Notes under the pieces: generated by a model
What the model was told of the DNA's origin: nothing
Databases searched by the model: none
The model's input: only the letters and a program-made list of their open reading frames with translations
In this document: positions 43,792 through 55,711 of the stretch, piece after piece
Numbering within the stretch: the first letter of the stretch is position 1
Layout of the letters: every line of letters starts with the position of its first letter
Assembly: GCF_003057885.1 (NCBI RefSeq)
Contig: NZ_QAGK01000007.1
Span: 1-64,000 of the forward strand
Direction: 5' to 3'
Source: Oceaniglobus ichthyenteri
GTDB taxonomy: Bacteria; Pseudomonadota; Alphaproteobacteria; Rhodobacterales; Rhodobacteraceae
DNA length: 64,000 bases
Program-made: the position numbers and the translations under genes

Positions 43792-45300
43792 GTGCGCACT
43801 CTTCCCCCGTTTCTCAGCTTACGCGATTTTCTTGACTGGTGCGCGCGAAGCGATCAGTTGCAGCGCATTCCCGACCGCGTGCCCGTGCGCCACCAGATGA
43901 CGGCCGTGCATCGCGCGGTGCTGGAGCGCGGCGGCCCGGTCCTTCGGTTCAACCGGCCCGTGCTGGAGGGCGGCGCAGAGGCGGATATTCCCGTCATCGC
44001 CAATCTTTTCGGCACTCCGGGCCGGGTGGCGGCGGGTCTGGGTGTCACGCCGGGCGGGTTGGACGATCTGGGCGCGTTTCTTGCGGCGCTGCGCGCGCCC
44101 GCGCCGCCCGGCGGTCTGCGCGATGCGCTGTCGCGCTGGCCAATGCTGAAGGCAGCCCTGTCCACGCGCCCGAAAATCACCCGCTCGGCCCCGGTGCAAG
44201 AGCGTGTCATCGAGGGCGACAGGGTCGATCTGTCAATGATCCCGGTGCAAACCCATTGGCCCGGCGATGCAGGCCCTTTGATCACCTGGCCAGTGGTGGT
44301 GACTCGCCCGCACGGCACGGCGGGCGCCGACATCAACCGCTACAACGCCGGTGTCTACCGCGCGCAGGTGTTGGGCCGCGACAAGATAATCATGCGCTGG
44401 CTGCCCCATCGCGGCGGCGCCGCCCACCATCAAAGCTGGGCGCGCCATGGCGCGCCTACTCCGGTCGCCATTGTCCTTGGAGCCGATCCGGCAACCTTGC
44501 TGTCCGCTGCCTTGCCCCTGCCTGAAACCGTGTCCGAGCTGAGTTTTGCGGGCGCGCTGAACAATGCGCGCCCCCGGCTGGTGCCCGCCAAAACCGTGGA
44601 TCTCATGGTGCCGGCAGATGCCGAAATCGTGCTTGAGGGTTTGGTATCCCCGACCGCCCTGACGCCCGAAGGCCCGTTTGGCGATCATACCGGCTATTAC
44701 AACCGGGCCGAGCCGTTTCCGGTGATGAAGGTGACCGCGATCACCCACCGGCGCGATCCGCTCTATCTGTCCACCTACACCGGCCGCCCGCCGGACGAGC
44801 CCGCCATCATCGGCGAGGTGTTCAACCGGCTGGCGCTGCCAACCATCCGCGCGCAGATCCCAGAAATCCGCGATTTGTGGCTGCCGCCCGCCGCCTGCTC
44901 TTATCGGATGGCGGTGGTCAGCATCGAAAAACGCTATCCCGGTCAGGCCCGGCGCGTGATGATGGCGCTGTGGGGGATGTTGCCGCAGTTCAGCTATACC
45001 AAGATGATCATCGTGGTCGACGCCGACCTGAACCCCTCCAACTGGGACGATATCGCTTGGGCGCTGGCGACACGCATGGACCCGTCGCGCGACGTTATGC
45101 TGATGGAGAATACACCGATGGATTACCTCGATTTTGCCTCTCCCAAGGCCGGACTGGCGGGAAAGATGGGCATTGACGCCACCATCAAGATCGGCACCGA
45201 AACAGGCCGCGAGTGGGGCGAGGTGATGCAGACCGCCCCCGAGGATGCCGCATTCGCCAGCGATCTGTTGTCGCGGCTGATGCCGGAGGGGGCACGATGA
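43792..45300 (+). CDS. ubiD: 3-octaprenyl-4-hydroxybenzoate carboxy-lyase UbiD
   Basis: A 502-aa UbiD-family prFMN decarboxylase. The blocks ITWPVVVTRPHG, DINRYNAGVYRAQVLGRDKI, EGPFGDHTGYYNRAEPFPVM and STYTGRPPDEPAIIGEVFNR contain the prFMN/metal-binding and catalytic Glu/Arg residues. ENTPMDYLDFASPKAGLAGK is diagnostic of true UbiD. It decarboxylates the prenylated hydroxybenzoate intermediate. It overlaps ubiX by ATGA. Confidence 0.93.
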   Translation: MRTLPPFLSLRDFLDWCARSDQLQRIPDRVPVRHQMTAVHRAVLERGGPVLRFNRPVLEGGAEADIPVIANLFGTPGRVAAGLGVTPGGLDDLGAFLAALRAPAPPGGLRDALSRWPMLKAALSTRPKITRSAPVQERVIEGDRVDLSMIPVQTHWPGDAGPLITWPVVVTRPHGTAGADINRYNAGVYRAQVLGRDKIIMRWLPHRGGAAHHQSWARHGAPTPVAIVLGADPATLLSAALPLPETVSELSFAGALNNARPRLVPAKTVDLMVPADAEIVLEGLVSPTALTPEGPFGDHTGYYNRAEPFPVMKVTAITHRRDPLYLSTYTGRPPDEPAIIGEVFNRLALPTIRAQIPEIRDLWLPPAACSYRMAVVSIEKRYPGQARRVMMALWGMLPQFSYTKMIIVVDADLNPSNWDDIAWALATRMDPSRDVMLMENTPMDYLDFASPKAGLAGKMGIDATIKIGTETGREWGEVMQTAPEDAAFASDLLSRLMPEGAR

Positions 45301-45875
45301 GCACGCCCCGCGTCGTCCTGGGGATTGCCGGGGCGTCTGGCGCCGCGCTGGGGCTGTCTGTTGCCCGCCAACTGGCAAAGATCGGCGCCGAGGTCGATCT
45401 GGTGACGAGCAGCGCCGCCGGGCGCACGCTGATCACCGAATGCGGCGCAGATGCGCAGGACGAGCTGCGCAGGCTGGTGGCGCGCTGGCATGACATCGCG
45501 GATATCGGCGCCAGCATCGCCTCGGGGTCGGTTCCGGTTGCGGGCATGATTGTTGCGCCCTGCTCGATGCGAAGTCTTGCCGCCATCGCGCACGGGCTGG
45601 ACGACAACCTGCTGACCCGCGCCGCCAGCGTCCAGTTGAAAGAGCGCCGCCGCCTGATCCTGCTGACACGGGAGGCGCCGCTGACCCTTGCGCATCTGCG
45701 CAACATGACCGCCGCCACCGAAATGGGCGCCATCCTGTTACCACCGGTTCCGGCGTTCTACCTAATTCCCGAAAGTGTGGCCGATATCGTCGATCAGATC
45801 GCCGCGCGGGCGATCGACCTTTTGGCGATTTCGGCACCGTCGGCACGCCAATGGGCAGATCCCGCTATGCTATAG
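45297..45875 (+). CDS. ubiX: Flavin prenyltransferase UbiX
   Basis: A 192-aa protein starting MSTPRVVLGIAGASGAALGL. The FMN-binding IAGASGA, the VTSSAAGRTL segment, VAPCSMRSLAAIAHGLDDNL and LLTREAPLTLAHLRNM are standard UbiX motifs. It makes prenylated FMN, the cofactor of UbiD encoded just upstream with a 4-bp overlap. A longer upstream frame is rejected because UbiX starts at the ATGA overlap. Confidence 0.94.
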   Translation: MSTPRVVLGIAGASGAALGLSVARQLAKIGAEVDLVTSSAAGRTLITECGADAQDELRRLVARWHDIADIGASIASGSVPVAGMIVAPCSMRSLAAIAHGLDDNLLTRAASVQLKERRRLILLTREAPLTLAHLRNMTAATEMGAILLPPVPAFYLIPESVADIVDQIAARAIDLLAISAPSARQWADPAML

Positions 45876-45879
45876 ATTT

Positions 45880-46030
45880 TCCTCGCACCCCCACGAACGC
45901 ACGGTCGTCTTTGCCGACAAGTTTCGCGGCGTGTCATATGTTGATGTAGTTGCCTATCTGAACCGCCTGAGTGACGATTCGCCGTTTGGAGGCAAGTCCA
46001 AATTCGACCTGTCCCGGTTGCGTTCTGGTC
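45880..46030 (+). pseudogene. Unidentified coding fragment upstream of IS debris
   Basis: The plus-strand frame reads HERTVVFADKFRGVSYVDVV and AYLNRLSDDSPFGGKSKFDL with protein-like composition but no start with a ribosome site, and it ends where IS3 debris begins. I cannot assign it to a family. Confidence 0.25.
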
Positions 46031-46041
46031 TCTCAATTCAT

Positions 46042-46530
46042 TTAGGCAGCCTTTGGTTCGAAGGCCAAGGAGCTTTTGCCAGCTAACGACGAGTGGCGTC
46101 GTCGAGGATTATAGAACCCATTGATATATTGAAAATTGCCCCTTCGGCTTTGCGTCTGGTTTCCCAGCGGTTGCGCGCCTTGAGGTATTTGAGTAAAGTG
46201 AGGAGGATCAGGAAAGGCCCCAGTGGGGCCTTTTTCTGATAATCGCCTGAGCAATAGTGCGCCCCGCGGTCCGTGTGAGGGAGGCAGCCCACCGGTGGCT
46301 GTCGCAACAGCGAGACCTTGTCCGCCATTGGTCCGAGGACATTGGTCGAGCGCCATATCCAATGCCCGGATCGCCAGATCCCGCTTCATCCGATCATTGA
46401 CCGCCCAGCCAATGACGCGGCCGAGGATGACCGCCAGATACAGCCGGCCCTCACTGGTCCAGATGTAGGAAATGTCGCCCGCCCATTTTTGGTTTGGGCC
46501 ATCCATTGCCCGGCAGTGGTTTGCTTATAA
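46042..46530 (-). mobile_element. IS3-family orfB C-terminal remnant
   Basis: Minus-strand frame: [40 protein letters not shown] and [11 protein letters not shown], then frame damage. The C-terminal [20 protein letters not shown] ends at 46042. This is the DDE domain of an IS51/IS3-group transposase with its middle scrambled. It is interrupted upstream by an IS5-type fragment. Confidence 0.75.
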
Positions 46531-46619
46531 ACCATGAGAGGGAGCAAAGTAGTCCTGATCCGGCAATTTGGGCGCGATGTTGAAAACATGATTGCTGTCT
46601 GTCTTGCGTCGATAAATTT

Positions 46620-46845
46620 GATCCCCTAGGGTCAGGGAAGCGTTGAAAGACACGGGGATAAAGCCCCGCATTTCGGCCGGAAGTCTCGCGCCAAGCCCAT
46701 CAAGCATGACAAGCGCCGCAACCGGATCGAAATCATTTCCGGAGAGCTCAAGGACGGGCGACGCGTCGCCACCCGCTACGACAGATGCCCGAAGGTCCTC
46801 CTCTCTGCCGTCGCTCTCGCCGCAACCGTCAAGTTCTGGCTATGA
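46620..46845 (+). mobile_element. IS5-family transposase C-terminal fragment
   Basis: Plus-strand pieces correspond to the well-conserved IS5 C-terminus: KDTGIKPRI, KSRAKPIKHDKRRNRIEII, GELKDGRRVATRYDRCPKVL and LSAVALAATVKFWL. The N-terminal catalytic region is absent. It is inserted into or abuts the IS3 remnant on the other strand. Confidence 0.65.
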
Positions 46846-46865
46846 AACAAGATCGAGTCCTGACA

Positions 46866-47458
46866 CTAGATCAAATTCTTAATGCTCTTCACCTTGTGTT
46901 TCTGGGTCTTGATAATCTTGACGCCATTCTCTCGCATCAATCGGCCCACGTGCCATTGCCCAACTTGATTCCCCAGTTCTTGCAGTTCTTCGGTCATGCG
47001 AGGTTGACCATAGCGTTGCAGGCTCATGCGGCGCTGTGCGCGGATATCCGCCAGGATCACCATATCACCGCGGTGCCTGCGGCTCATTGGGCGGTTTCGC
47101 CACCCGCGAAATCCTCGCAATGTGACCTGCGGGATGCGGCAGAAAAGCTCCACCGGCCAAACTTCTTTTCAAGCATCGGTAAAAGCAAAGCTCACCGGCT
47201 TTGGCCTGCAGAGAAACTTCTCGGAACATTACTGTGCAATGCCCTGCCAGTCAGTGTATCGCCGCCTTTTTTCCACTTCCCTGTCCTCGCGAAGCAGGCA
47301 GACTTCTTTGCGAAGGCGCTCGTTCTCCTTCTCAACATCATCGTGCGGACCCGACATCAGATCATCATGCTCCCTCTGGGGCCAGTGCTGCGCAATGCCC
47401 TGCCGGGCAACGGGTGCTTTTGAACCCACTTGTTCAGCGTCGAAAGCCCAACACCCAA
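46866..47458 (-). mobile_element. IS3-family orfA/orfB N-terminal remnants abutting truncated mesD
   Basis: Minus-strand pieces include GVGLSTLNKWVQKH followed by HDDLMSGPHDDVEKENERLR and KEVCLLRED (orfA), and later MSRRHRGDMVILADIRAQRR and RMTEELQELGNQVGQWHVGR (orfB N-terminus). The orfA frame runs directly into mesD at 47459, so this element or a deletion at its end cut mesD. Confidence 0.75.
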
Positions 47459-48244
47459 ATCCATCGGAACGCGCGAATGCTGACACTCAAGTGAGATCAT
47501 GTCGATGGTGGATTTTTGCAATTTGGGGAAAACGCTTTCGTATTGCCGCCATTCCGCGCCAAGGGATTTTTTCCAATCCGTGTTGGCCTTGATGCCATAC
47601 CCGTAACAGATATGAACCGCCGTTTCGCATTTCAGGCCCTCGGCGGCCTTTTCCAGGGCGGCGATCCCCCAATCGTTTACTTCGTCAAAGAAGACGTTGA
47701 AGGCCGGTTCGTCGAACTGGATGATATCGACACCCGCCGCTTCCAATTCCTTGGCTTCCTGGTTCAGGATCTTTGCAAATTCCCACGCCAGCTTTTCGCG
47801 GCTTTTGTAATGGTTGTCGTAAAGTGTGTCGATCATGGTCATCGGACCGGGCAGGGCCCATTTGATCGGGCGATCCGTTTGTGCGCGCAGGAATTTTGCA
47901 TCCTCCACGAAAACCGGTCTTTGGCGTGACACGGCGCCGACAACTGTCGGAACGCTGGCATCGTAACGATCGCGGATCCTGACGGTTTCGCGCTGTTCGA
48001 AATCGACCCCGCCGAGGTTTTCGATGAACGTGGTCACGAAATGCTGGCGTGTCTGCTCTCCGTCGCTGACGATGTCGATGCCGGAACTTTGCTGATCGTG
48101 CAAAACCACGCGCAGCGCGTCCTGCTTGCCTTCGATCAATTCCTCTCCCTGCAGCTTCCAGGGTGACCAGAGGGTTTCGGGCTGCGCAAGCCAGGATGGT
48201 TTGGGCAGGCTTCCGGCGGTTGAGGTGGGCAACAATTTATTCAT
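47459..48244 (-). pseudogene. mesD: Truncated mesD (second copy)
   Basis: The first 262 residues match the full MesD at 2014-3042 exactly at protein level. After HSRVPMDL the frame passes into IS3 orfA sequence (GVGLSTLNKWVQKH). The missing ~80 residues include the CTNCG segment that supplies the last metal-binding Cys of the MetE fold, so the product should be inactive. About ten silent substitutions distinguish the last ~300 bp from copy A. Confidence 0.88.
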
Positions 48245-48271
48245 GATGGGTAACCTTGTCGTTTGTATGGA

Positions 48272-49255
48272 TCAGGCAGCGTGCCGGGCGGACCATTCTT
48301 CAAGAATGTCGCGGTAGGGTTTTATGAGGTTTTCTTCGGCGAATTTTCCCTGTTCACCAGCGAGCCGACCACGTTCTTCGCGATCATAAACGATCTGGGG
48401 CAGCGAATAATCCAGATGCTTGAGGCTGGGCCGATAGCATTTTCCGGCAAGGGAGTTGGCATTATAGATTTCGGGCCGATAGATCCGTTGAAAGGTTTCC
48501 ATCGTGCTGATCGTGCCGATCAGCTCCAGCGGGGAATAATCATTCAGAAGATCGCCGGTGAAATAAAATGCCAAGGGCGCAACGCTGTTTTCAGGCATGA
48601 AATAGCGAACCCGCAAACCCATCTTGGCGAAATACCGATCCGTCGCTGAAAATTCATCTTGGCGGTATTCCACGCCCAACACGGGATGTTCGTTTTCTGT
48701 CCGGTAATAGGTTTTGCTGCTCGAAACACTCAGGCAGATAACGGGCGGCTTTTTGAAGTGGTTTTTATAGTCGGGTGAGTTCACGAAACTTTTGAACAGG
48801 TTGCCATGCAGATCACCGAAATCCGCCGGTGCGCTGAACTGTGGCCGCCCCTCGTTATGCTGGGGCAGCAGGACGCTGAAATCGTAATCCCGCACATAGG
48901 AGGAAAAGTTGTTGCCCACGATCCCGTCGATACGTGTGTTGTTTTGCCGGTCCAGAATGGTCGGCTTCAACATTTCGATCAACGGAAAGGCATCCACGCG
49001 GCGTCCATCGCCGATGCTGATTTCGGCGGTGATGATGTCAAGCTCGACGGTATAGCGATCCGCGTTGGGATTGTCCCAATGGGCCAGCGCGTTGAAACGG
49101 TTGTTGATCATCGTGAAGGTGTTGCGCAAATTCTCTTGCCGGCGATTTCCTCGGGCCAGATTGGCAAAGTTGGTCGTGGCGCGCGTGCTGTCCGAAGGGT
49201 GATAATCTTCGTCGAAACGAATGCTCTTGATCGCATAAGCGAGGTCTCTTGTCAT
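48272..49255 (-). CDS. mesX: MesX (DUF1852), second copy
   Basis: This 327-aa protein is identical to that at 3070-4053, with the same start (MTRDLAYAIKSIRFDEDYHP) and the same upstream riboswitch. Here its partner mesD is truncated, so this MesX either serves the intact MesD of copy A or is redundant. It lies downstream of nrdF on the same strand, separated by the riboswitch leader. Confidence 0.88.
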   Translation of the reverse strand: MTRDLAYAIKSIRFDEDYHPSDSTRATTNFANLARGNRRQENLRNTFTMINNRFNALAHWDNPNADRYTVELDIITAEISIGDGRRVDAFPLIEMLKPTILDRQNNTRIDGIVGNNFSSYVRDYDFSVLLPQHNEGRPQFSAPADFGDLHGNLFKSFVNSPDYKNHFKKPPVICLSVSSSKTYYRTENEHPVLGVEYRQDEFSATDRYFAKMGLRVRYFMPENSVAPLAFYFTGDLLNDYSPLELIGTISTMETFQRIYRPEIYNANSLAGKCYRPSLKHLDYSLPQIVYDREERGRLAGEQGKFAEENLIKPYRDILEEWSARHAA

Positions 49256-49399
49256 TTTGACATGCCTTCTGAGCGGCTTGAACAGGCAAGCCTTGAAAAC
49301 CAAATACTCTTCGCGAGCAAAATCGCGAAGCGGCGATGTCACCTTGCGGATGGGCCGCCCCCGACACGCCCACCGCGGCCGGAACAGGTGAATGATCAA

Positions 49400-49592
49400 G
49401 GCAGGTTTCCTGACTTGCGGATCGTCGCACTGTTTAACCGCAGCAGGCGCAAAACCTGCGCCGACAGCATGTTGAACAGGCTTTCCGCCTACAGTTGCGG
49501 GGGCAGTTCTGGATTTGGCGACAGTCTTACCAGATTCCCTTTTCCCCGGGGCTTTCCCGGCACCTTGATCTGTCGGCAAGGTCGGCCGGAAC
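49400..49592 (-). promoter_or_regulatory. Cobalamin riboswitch upstream of mesX (second copy)
   Basis: Identical to the aptamer at 4198-4390: the B12-box core CTGCCCCCGCAACTGTA and the terminal AAGTCAGGAAACCTGCC are both present on the minus strand. It separates nrdF from mesX, so the mes genes are independently switched from the nrd operon although both are under cobalamin control. Confidence 0.9.
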
Positions 49593-49729
49593 GCCCCCCG
49601 TGTCAACGCAACCCGAGCGTGGAAATATTCATGTTGAATATGAGGTTAGCACGAGTTTGGCGAAAACGACGGCGCCATAATCGGCTCGCCTGCACCTCTT
49701 GATTGTTTAGTCCGATAGATGGCTGTTTC

Positions 49730-52820
<3,091 letters not shown>

Positions 52821-52839
<19 letters not shown>

Positions 52840-53237
52840 TCTGCACTCCAAAATTTGTTAAGCCCCTCACGGATGCGGGCGATGTCTATCTCTGTTCCGG
52901 CCATCTCAAAGCGATACAGCACCGGCACGTTACATTTGGCGGCGATCACCTTGGCTGACAGCGCGAACGTTGCGCCAAAGTTGCGGTTTCCCGCACCGAT
53001 CACACCTTGCAAAAGGGCGCGATTGGCCGGACGGTTGAGGAACCGGATCACCTGTTTTGGAACAGCGCCACGTCCGGCCCCGTCGGCGAATGTGGGACAA
53101 ATCAAAACGAACGGGCGCTCGGGCGATGGCATCGGCTCCGCAGGCCGGACCGGAATGCGATCGGCGTTCATGCCCAGCGACCTAACCAGCCGCGCAGTAT
53201 TGCCAGAAACCGACGAGTAATAGACCAGCCCAGTCAT
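52821..53237 (-). CDS. nrdI: Flavodoxin-like NrdI
   Basis: A 138-aa protein starting [20 protein letters not shown], with the phosphate-binding YYSSVSGNT loop and [20 protein letters not shown], typical of NrdI. It supplies the oxidant for Mn-tyrosyl radical assembly in NrdF. It lies between nrdH and nrdE. Confidence 0.93.
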
Positions 53238-53240
53238 GTG

Positions 53241-53462
53241 TCAGACCAACTGACTGATCATATCGGGGCGAAATCCGGCCCAATGCGCGCCATCCGCCAC
53301 AACGACAGGAGCCTGCCGGTAGCCCATCGCGGCCACTTCCTGCATGGCGTTGGCATCTTGGGTCAAATCGATGACGCGGTAATCCAGCCCCCGTAAATCC
53401 AACGCGCGTGTGGTGGCGGTGCATTGCACACAAGCCGGTTTCGAGTAAACGATGATATTCAT
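53241..53462 (-). CDS. nrdH: Glutaredoxin-like NrdH
   Basis: A 73-aa protein starting MNIIVYSKPACVQCTATTRA at 53462 with CVQC, the characteristic NrdH redox motif, and the WAGFRPD C-terminal block (family WSGFRPD). It is the electron donor to NrdE. It is the first gene of the operon and the longer upstream frame crosses the riboswitch leader, so this start is preferred. Confidence 0.93.
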   Translation of the reverse strand: MNIIVYSKPACVQCTATTRALDLRGLDYRVIDLTQDANAMQEVAAMGYRQAPVVVADGAHWAGFRPDMISQLV

Positions 53463-53583
53463 GCCCAAGTTCCTGTATTCTGCAGCAAAAGGAAACAGGG
53501 GCGCGCAGGAACCTGACCCGATCAGGGGCAGGAGCACAAACACGTCCCCGAGCCCTCCGCTCGTGGTTGTCGTATCGTGCTTG

Positions 53584-53745
53584 GGCAGGTATCCTGGCTC
53601 GCGGCTCAATCGCGTCGGCCCACCTTCCCGACGCAACTGCGCCAGTGGTTATGGGGCCAAAACTTGCCGCTTACAGTTGCGGGGGCAGCGCCGGTATTAC
53701 ACCGGCTTCCCTCTTAGCCTGCGACTCACGCCACAGGAACCAAAG
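53584..53745 (-). promoter_or_regulatory. Cobalamin riboswitch upstream of nrdHIEF
   Basis: On the minus strand: GAGGGAAGCCGGTG, the B12-box GCTGCCCCCGCAACTGTAAG, the CGGGAAGGTGG element and the closing GCCAGGATACCTGCC (53584-53598). All canonical aptamer parts are present and ordered. A downstream hairpin CGAGC-GGAGG-GCTCG could be part of the expression platform. It should shut off the B12-independent reductase when cobalamin is plentiful. Confidence 0.92.
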
Positions 53746-53792
53746 CAGCTATATATTGCGATGATCAGGCCGAAGGTGTCAATATACGGACT
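53746..53792. promoter_or_regulatory. Tandem NrdR boxes upstream of the nrd riboswitch
   Basis: Box 1 has a perfect core CTATATATTG (53749-53758). Box 2, CAATATACGG (53780-53789), matches the consensus CWATATATWG at eight of ten positions. Their centres are exactly 31 bp apart, the spacing known for paired NrdR boxes. NrdR represses ribonucleotide reductase genes. Confidence 0.75.
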
Positions 53793-53944
53793 TTCAAGTT
53801 GTGTGTATTTTGGATTCCGTGAAAAATTGTTTCCCTACTATTCACAAGAAAAAGCTTTTGGCGCGCCATATTTGCGTGCGATAGCTTCGCGAACGACGCT
53901 TCCGGTGGCGGGGTGGCCCTGATAATCCGCTTCTAACTACGGGG
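53793..53944. other. nrd upstream region
   Basis: A/T-richer sequence with no supported gene, likely containing the nrd promoter's upstream part. Confidence 0.4.
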
Positions 53945-54104
53945 ATGGCGCCATAACGGAATTCATCAACGTTCATGCAGACCGCGAAGACGACATCATT
54001 GGCCTGTTCAAGGATACTTTCCCGGAGACCGAGGGAGAGGCCGAAGGCGATCTAATCTTCAACCTGGTGACCAGCATATTCGACAGAGGTGCCCAAGATG
54101 ACAT
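53945..54104 (+). pseudogene. N-terminal fragment of a GNAT-like acetyltransferase
   Basis: The frame TEFINVHADREDDIIGLFKD then TFPETEGEAEGDLIFNLVTS resembles the N-terminus of a GNAT acetyltransferase. It is cut at 54105 by an IS3-type terminal repeat. Confidence 0.4.
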
Positions 54105-54130
54105 TGAACCGCCCCGGGTTTACCGGAGAC
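54105..54130. mobile_element. IS3-type terminal repeat remnant
   Basis: TGAACCGCCCCGGGTTTACC plus GGAGAC, the same end as at 103-127, with no transposase attached. Confidence 0.65.
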
Positions 54131-54159
54131 ATTCTGGTTCAACGATAAAAGCGGTTTGC

Positions 54160-54308
54160 ATTTAATGTTGAGGCATATCCGGCAGCTTTGATGAAGTTTC
54201 AGCATTCCTGTGGATCGAAGATGTCACAGATGTCACCGAGCGCCTCCAACAGGGCTTCGAAGGTTCTGGCCCCGATCCGTCGTGAGTCGGCTTTGAGCTT
54301 CGAGAAGG
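54160..54308 (-). mobile_element. IS630-family transposase C-terminal fragment
   Basis: Minus-strand reading FSKLKADSRRIGARTFEALL, then EALGDICDIFDPQECWNFIK and AAGYAST, resembles the conserved tail of IS630-type DDE transposases. It is truncated at 54308 by the complete IS3-type element. Confidence 0.6.
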
Positions 54309-54334
54309 TGACCTGCCCCCCGCTGCTCTCTTAT

Positions 54335-55225
54335 TCATAACGAGAGTCTGCAGGTTGGACTTGGGTATTCCGGTTTTCCGTCTGACGCAAGCGCGCCGGG
54401 CGAGGAGCCCTCAAATTGCTCAAATGCTCGGCGCGCTTGCAGTGGCGCCTTGTTCCCCAGAGATGAGTGCGGCCTGACGGTGTTGTAGTCGTAGCGCCAC
54501 AAGGCCCGCTTGCGCCGTGCATCGTCCAGGGTGTCGAATAGTTCCTCATTCAGCAGTTCATCGCGCAGGCTGCCGTTGAAGCTCTCGATGAAGGCGTTCT
54601 GCTGGGGCTTGCCTGGATCGATATAGTGCCATGGGACCTCGTTCTCGTCGGCCCATTTCAGGATCGCCCGACTGGTGAACTCTGTCCCATTATCACTGAC
54701 AATGCAGCCGGGCTTGCCGTAGACCCGGATCAGGGCGCTGAGTTCCCGGGCCACTCGTGCGCCCGACAGGCTGGTGTCCGCCACGAGGCACAGGCATTCC
54801 CGGGTGCAGTCGTTGATCACCGCCAAGATCCGGAATTTCCTGGAGGCGCCGAAGCTGTCGGATACGAAGTCCAGGGACCAACGCGCGCCCCGATGCGCGG
54901 CAACCGGCAGCGGTGTCTTGCTGCCGCGCGCCCGTTTCCGGCCGCGCCGCCGCTTCACCGACAGCCCTTCCTCGCGGTAGATACGATACAGCTTCTTGTG
55001 GTTCATGATCATACCCTTGCGTTCGAGCAGTACGCCGATCCGGCGGTAGCCAAACCGGCGCCGCTTTCCGGCGATCTCCTGCATCTCCTTGCGGATCTCA
55101 GGGCAATCCGGCGGGCGTTGGCGCCGGACCGTCTTGGGATCGACACCGACAAGCCGGCAGGCCCGACGCTGCGAGATATCATGATCCCGCATCGCCCTGA
55201 GCGCTGCCTCTCGCCGCTTGGTCAA
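54335..55225 (-). CDS. IS3-family transposase OrfB
   Basis: A 296-aa integrase-core protein. DDE residues lie in [28 protein letters not shown] and [20 protein letters not shown]. The upstream HTH_21-like region ([20 protein letters not shown]) is intact. It is most likely made as an OrfAB fusion through frameshifting near 55230. Confidence 0.9.
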   Translation of the reverse strand: MTKRREAALRAMRDHDISQRRACRLVGVDPKTVRRQRPPDCPEIRKEMQEIAGKRRRFGYRRIGVLLERKGMIMNHKKLYRIYREEGLSVKRRRGRKRARGSKTPLPVAAHRGARWSLDFVSDSFGASRKFRILAVINDCTRECLCLVADTSLSGARVARELSALIRVYGKPGCIVSDNGTEFTSRAILKWADENEVPWHYIDPGKPQQNAFIESFNGSLRDELLNEELFDTLDDARRKRALWRYDYNTVRPHSSLGNKAPLQARRAFEQFEGSSPGALASDGKPEYPSPTCRLSL

Positions 55226-55230
55226 TGTCG

Positions 55231-55494
55231 TCAGTTCTTTCCCAGCAGGTCCTTCAACACGACATTGTTCAACATGGTGTCGGCCAACAGGCGCTTGAGC
55301 TTGGCGTTCTCGTCCTCGAGGGCCTTCAGTCTGGCCGCCTCAGACACTTCCATGCCGCCAAACGTGAACTTGAATTTGTAGAACGTCGCCGGGCTGAGGC
55401 CATGCCTACGGCACACCTCGGCCGTCGGTATACCTGCCTCCTGCTCCTTGATATTCCCGATAATCTGCGCCTCGGTGAAACGGCTCTTTCGCAT
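55231..55494 (-). CDS. IS3-family transposase OrfA
   Basis: An 87-aa protein starting [20 protein letters not shown], with the helix-turn-helix [15 protein letters not shown] and a leucine-zipper-like tail ([20 protein letters not shown]). It binds the element's ends. Confidence 0.9.
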   Translation of the reverse strand: MRKSRFTEAQIIGNIKEQEAGIPTAEVCRRHGLSPATFYKFKFTFGGMEVSEAARLKALEDENAKLKRLLADTMLNNVVLKDLLGKN

Positions 55495-55604
55495 TCGTCT
55501 GCTCCTTAAAAGTTCGCGCAGACTCTACATCACGGTGAGGGATTTCGCGGGGGGCAGGTCAGTGGACGAAGTGCCTGGCTTTCGGTGGTCACGCGATGGT
55601 GCGT

Positions 55605-55642
55605 GTAAACGCTTGTGCAGACATTTGCGTAAACACTTGTGC
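55605..55642. repeat. Two short direct repeats beside tRNA-Gln
   Basis: GTAAACGCTTGTGC (55605-55618) and GTAAACACTTGTGC (55629-55642) differ at one base and start 24 bp apart. They lie between the complete IS and the tRNA. Purpose unknown. Confidence 0.5.
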
Positions 55643-55711
55643 GACTAAAGCCTCAGATCATTCCAGCCAAGATGCTGGGCGCTCTGAATCCAAACGATAA
55701 TCCTGGAAAGT

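Larger units (their letters stand above)
47459..49669. repeat. 2.2-kb direct repeat, copy B (mesD'-mesX-riboswitch)
   Basis: Same orientation as copy A (2257-4467) at a 45,202-bp offset. Copy B joins nrdF on its right side and IS debris on its left. It is identical by eye to copy A from about 47757 to 49669 except for one base at 49654. Confidence 0.92.
54309..55561 (-). mobile_element. Complete IS3-family insertion sequence
   Basis: A 1,253-bp element with perfect 15-bp terminal inverted repeats TGACCTGCCCCCCGC (54309-54323) and its complement (55547-55561). It encodes an orfA and an orfB on the minus strand in different frames, the usual -1 frameshift arrangement. All DDE motifs are present, so it is probably active. 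No target-site duplication was found, suggesting later rearrangement at one end. Confidence 0.88.

Noticed and set aside
44233-45378. A 381-codon minus-strand frame
   Set aside because: Antisense to ubiD and of shadow composition.
54309-55561. Target-site duplication flanking the complete IS3-type element
   Set aside because: The bases outside the two 15-bp inverted repeats do not match as a 3-4-bp duplication.
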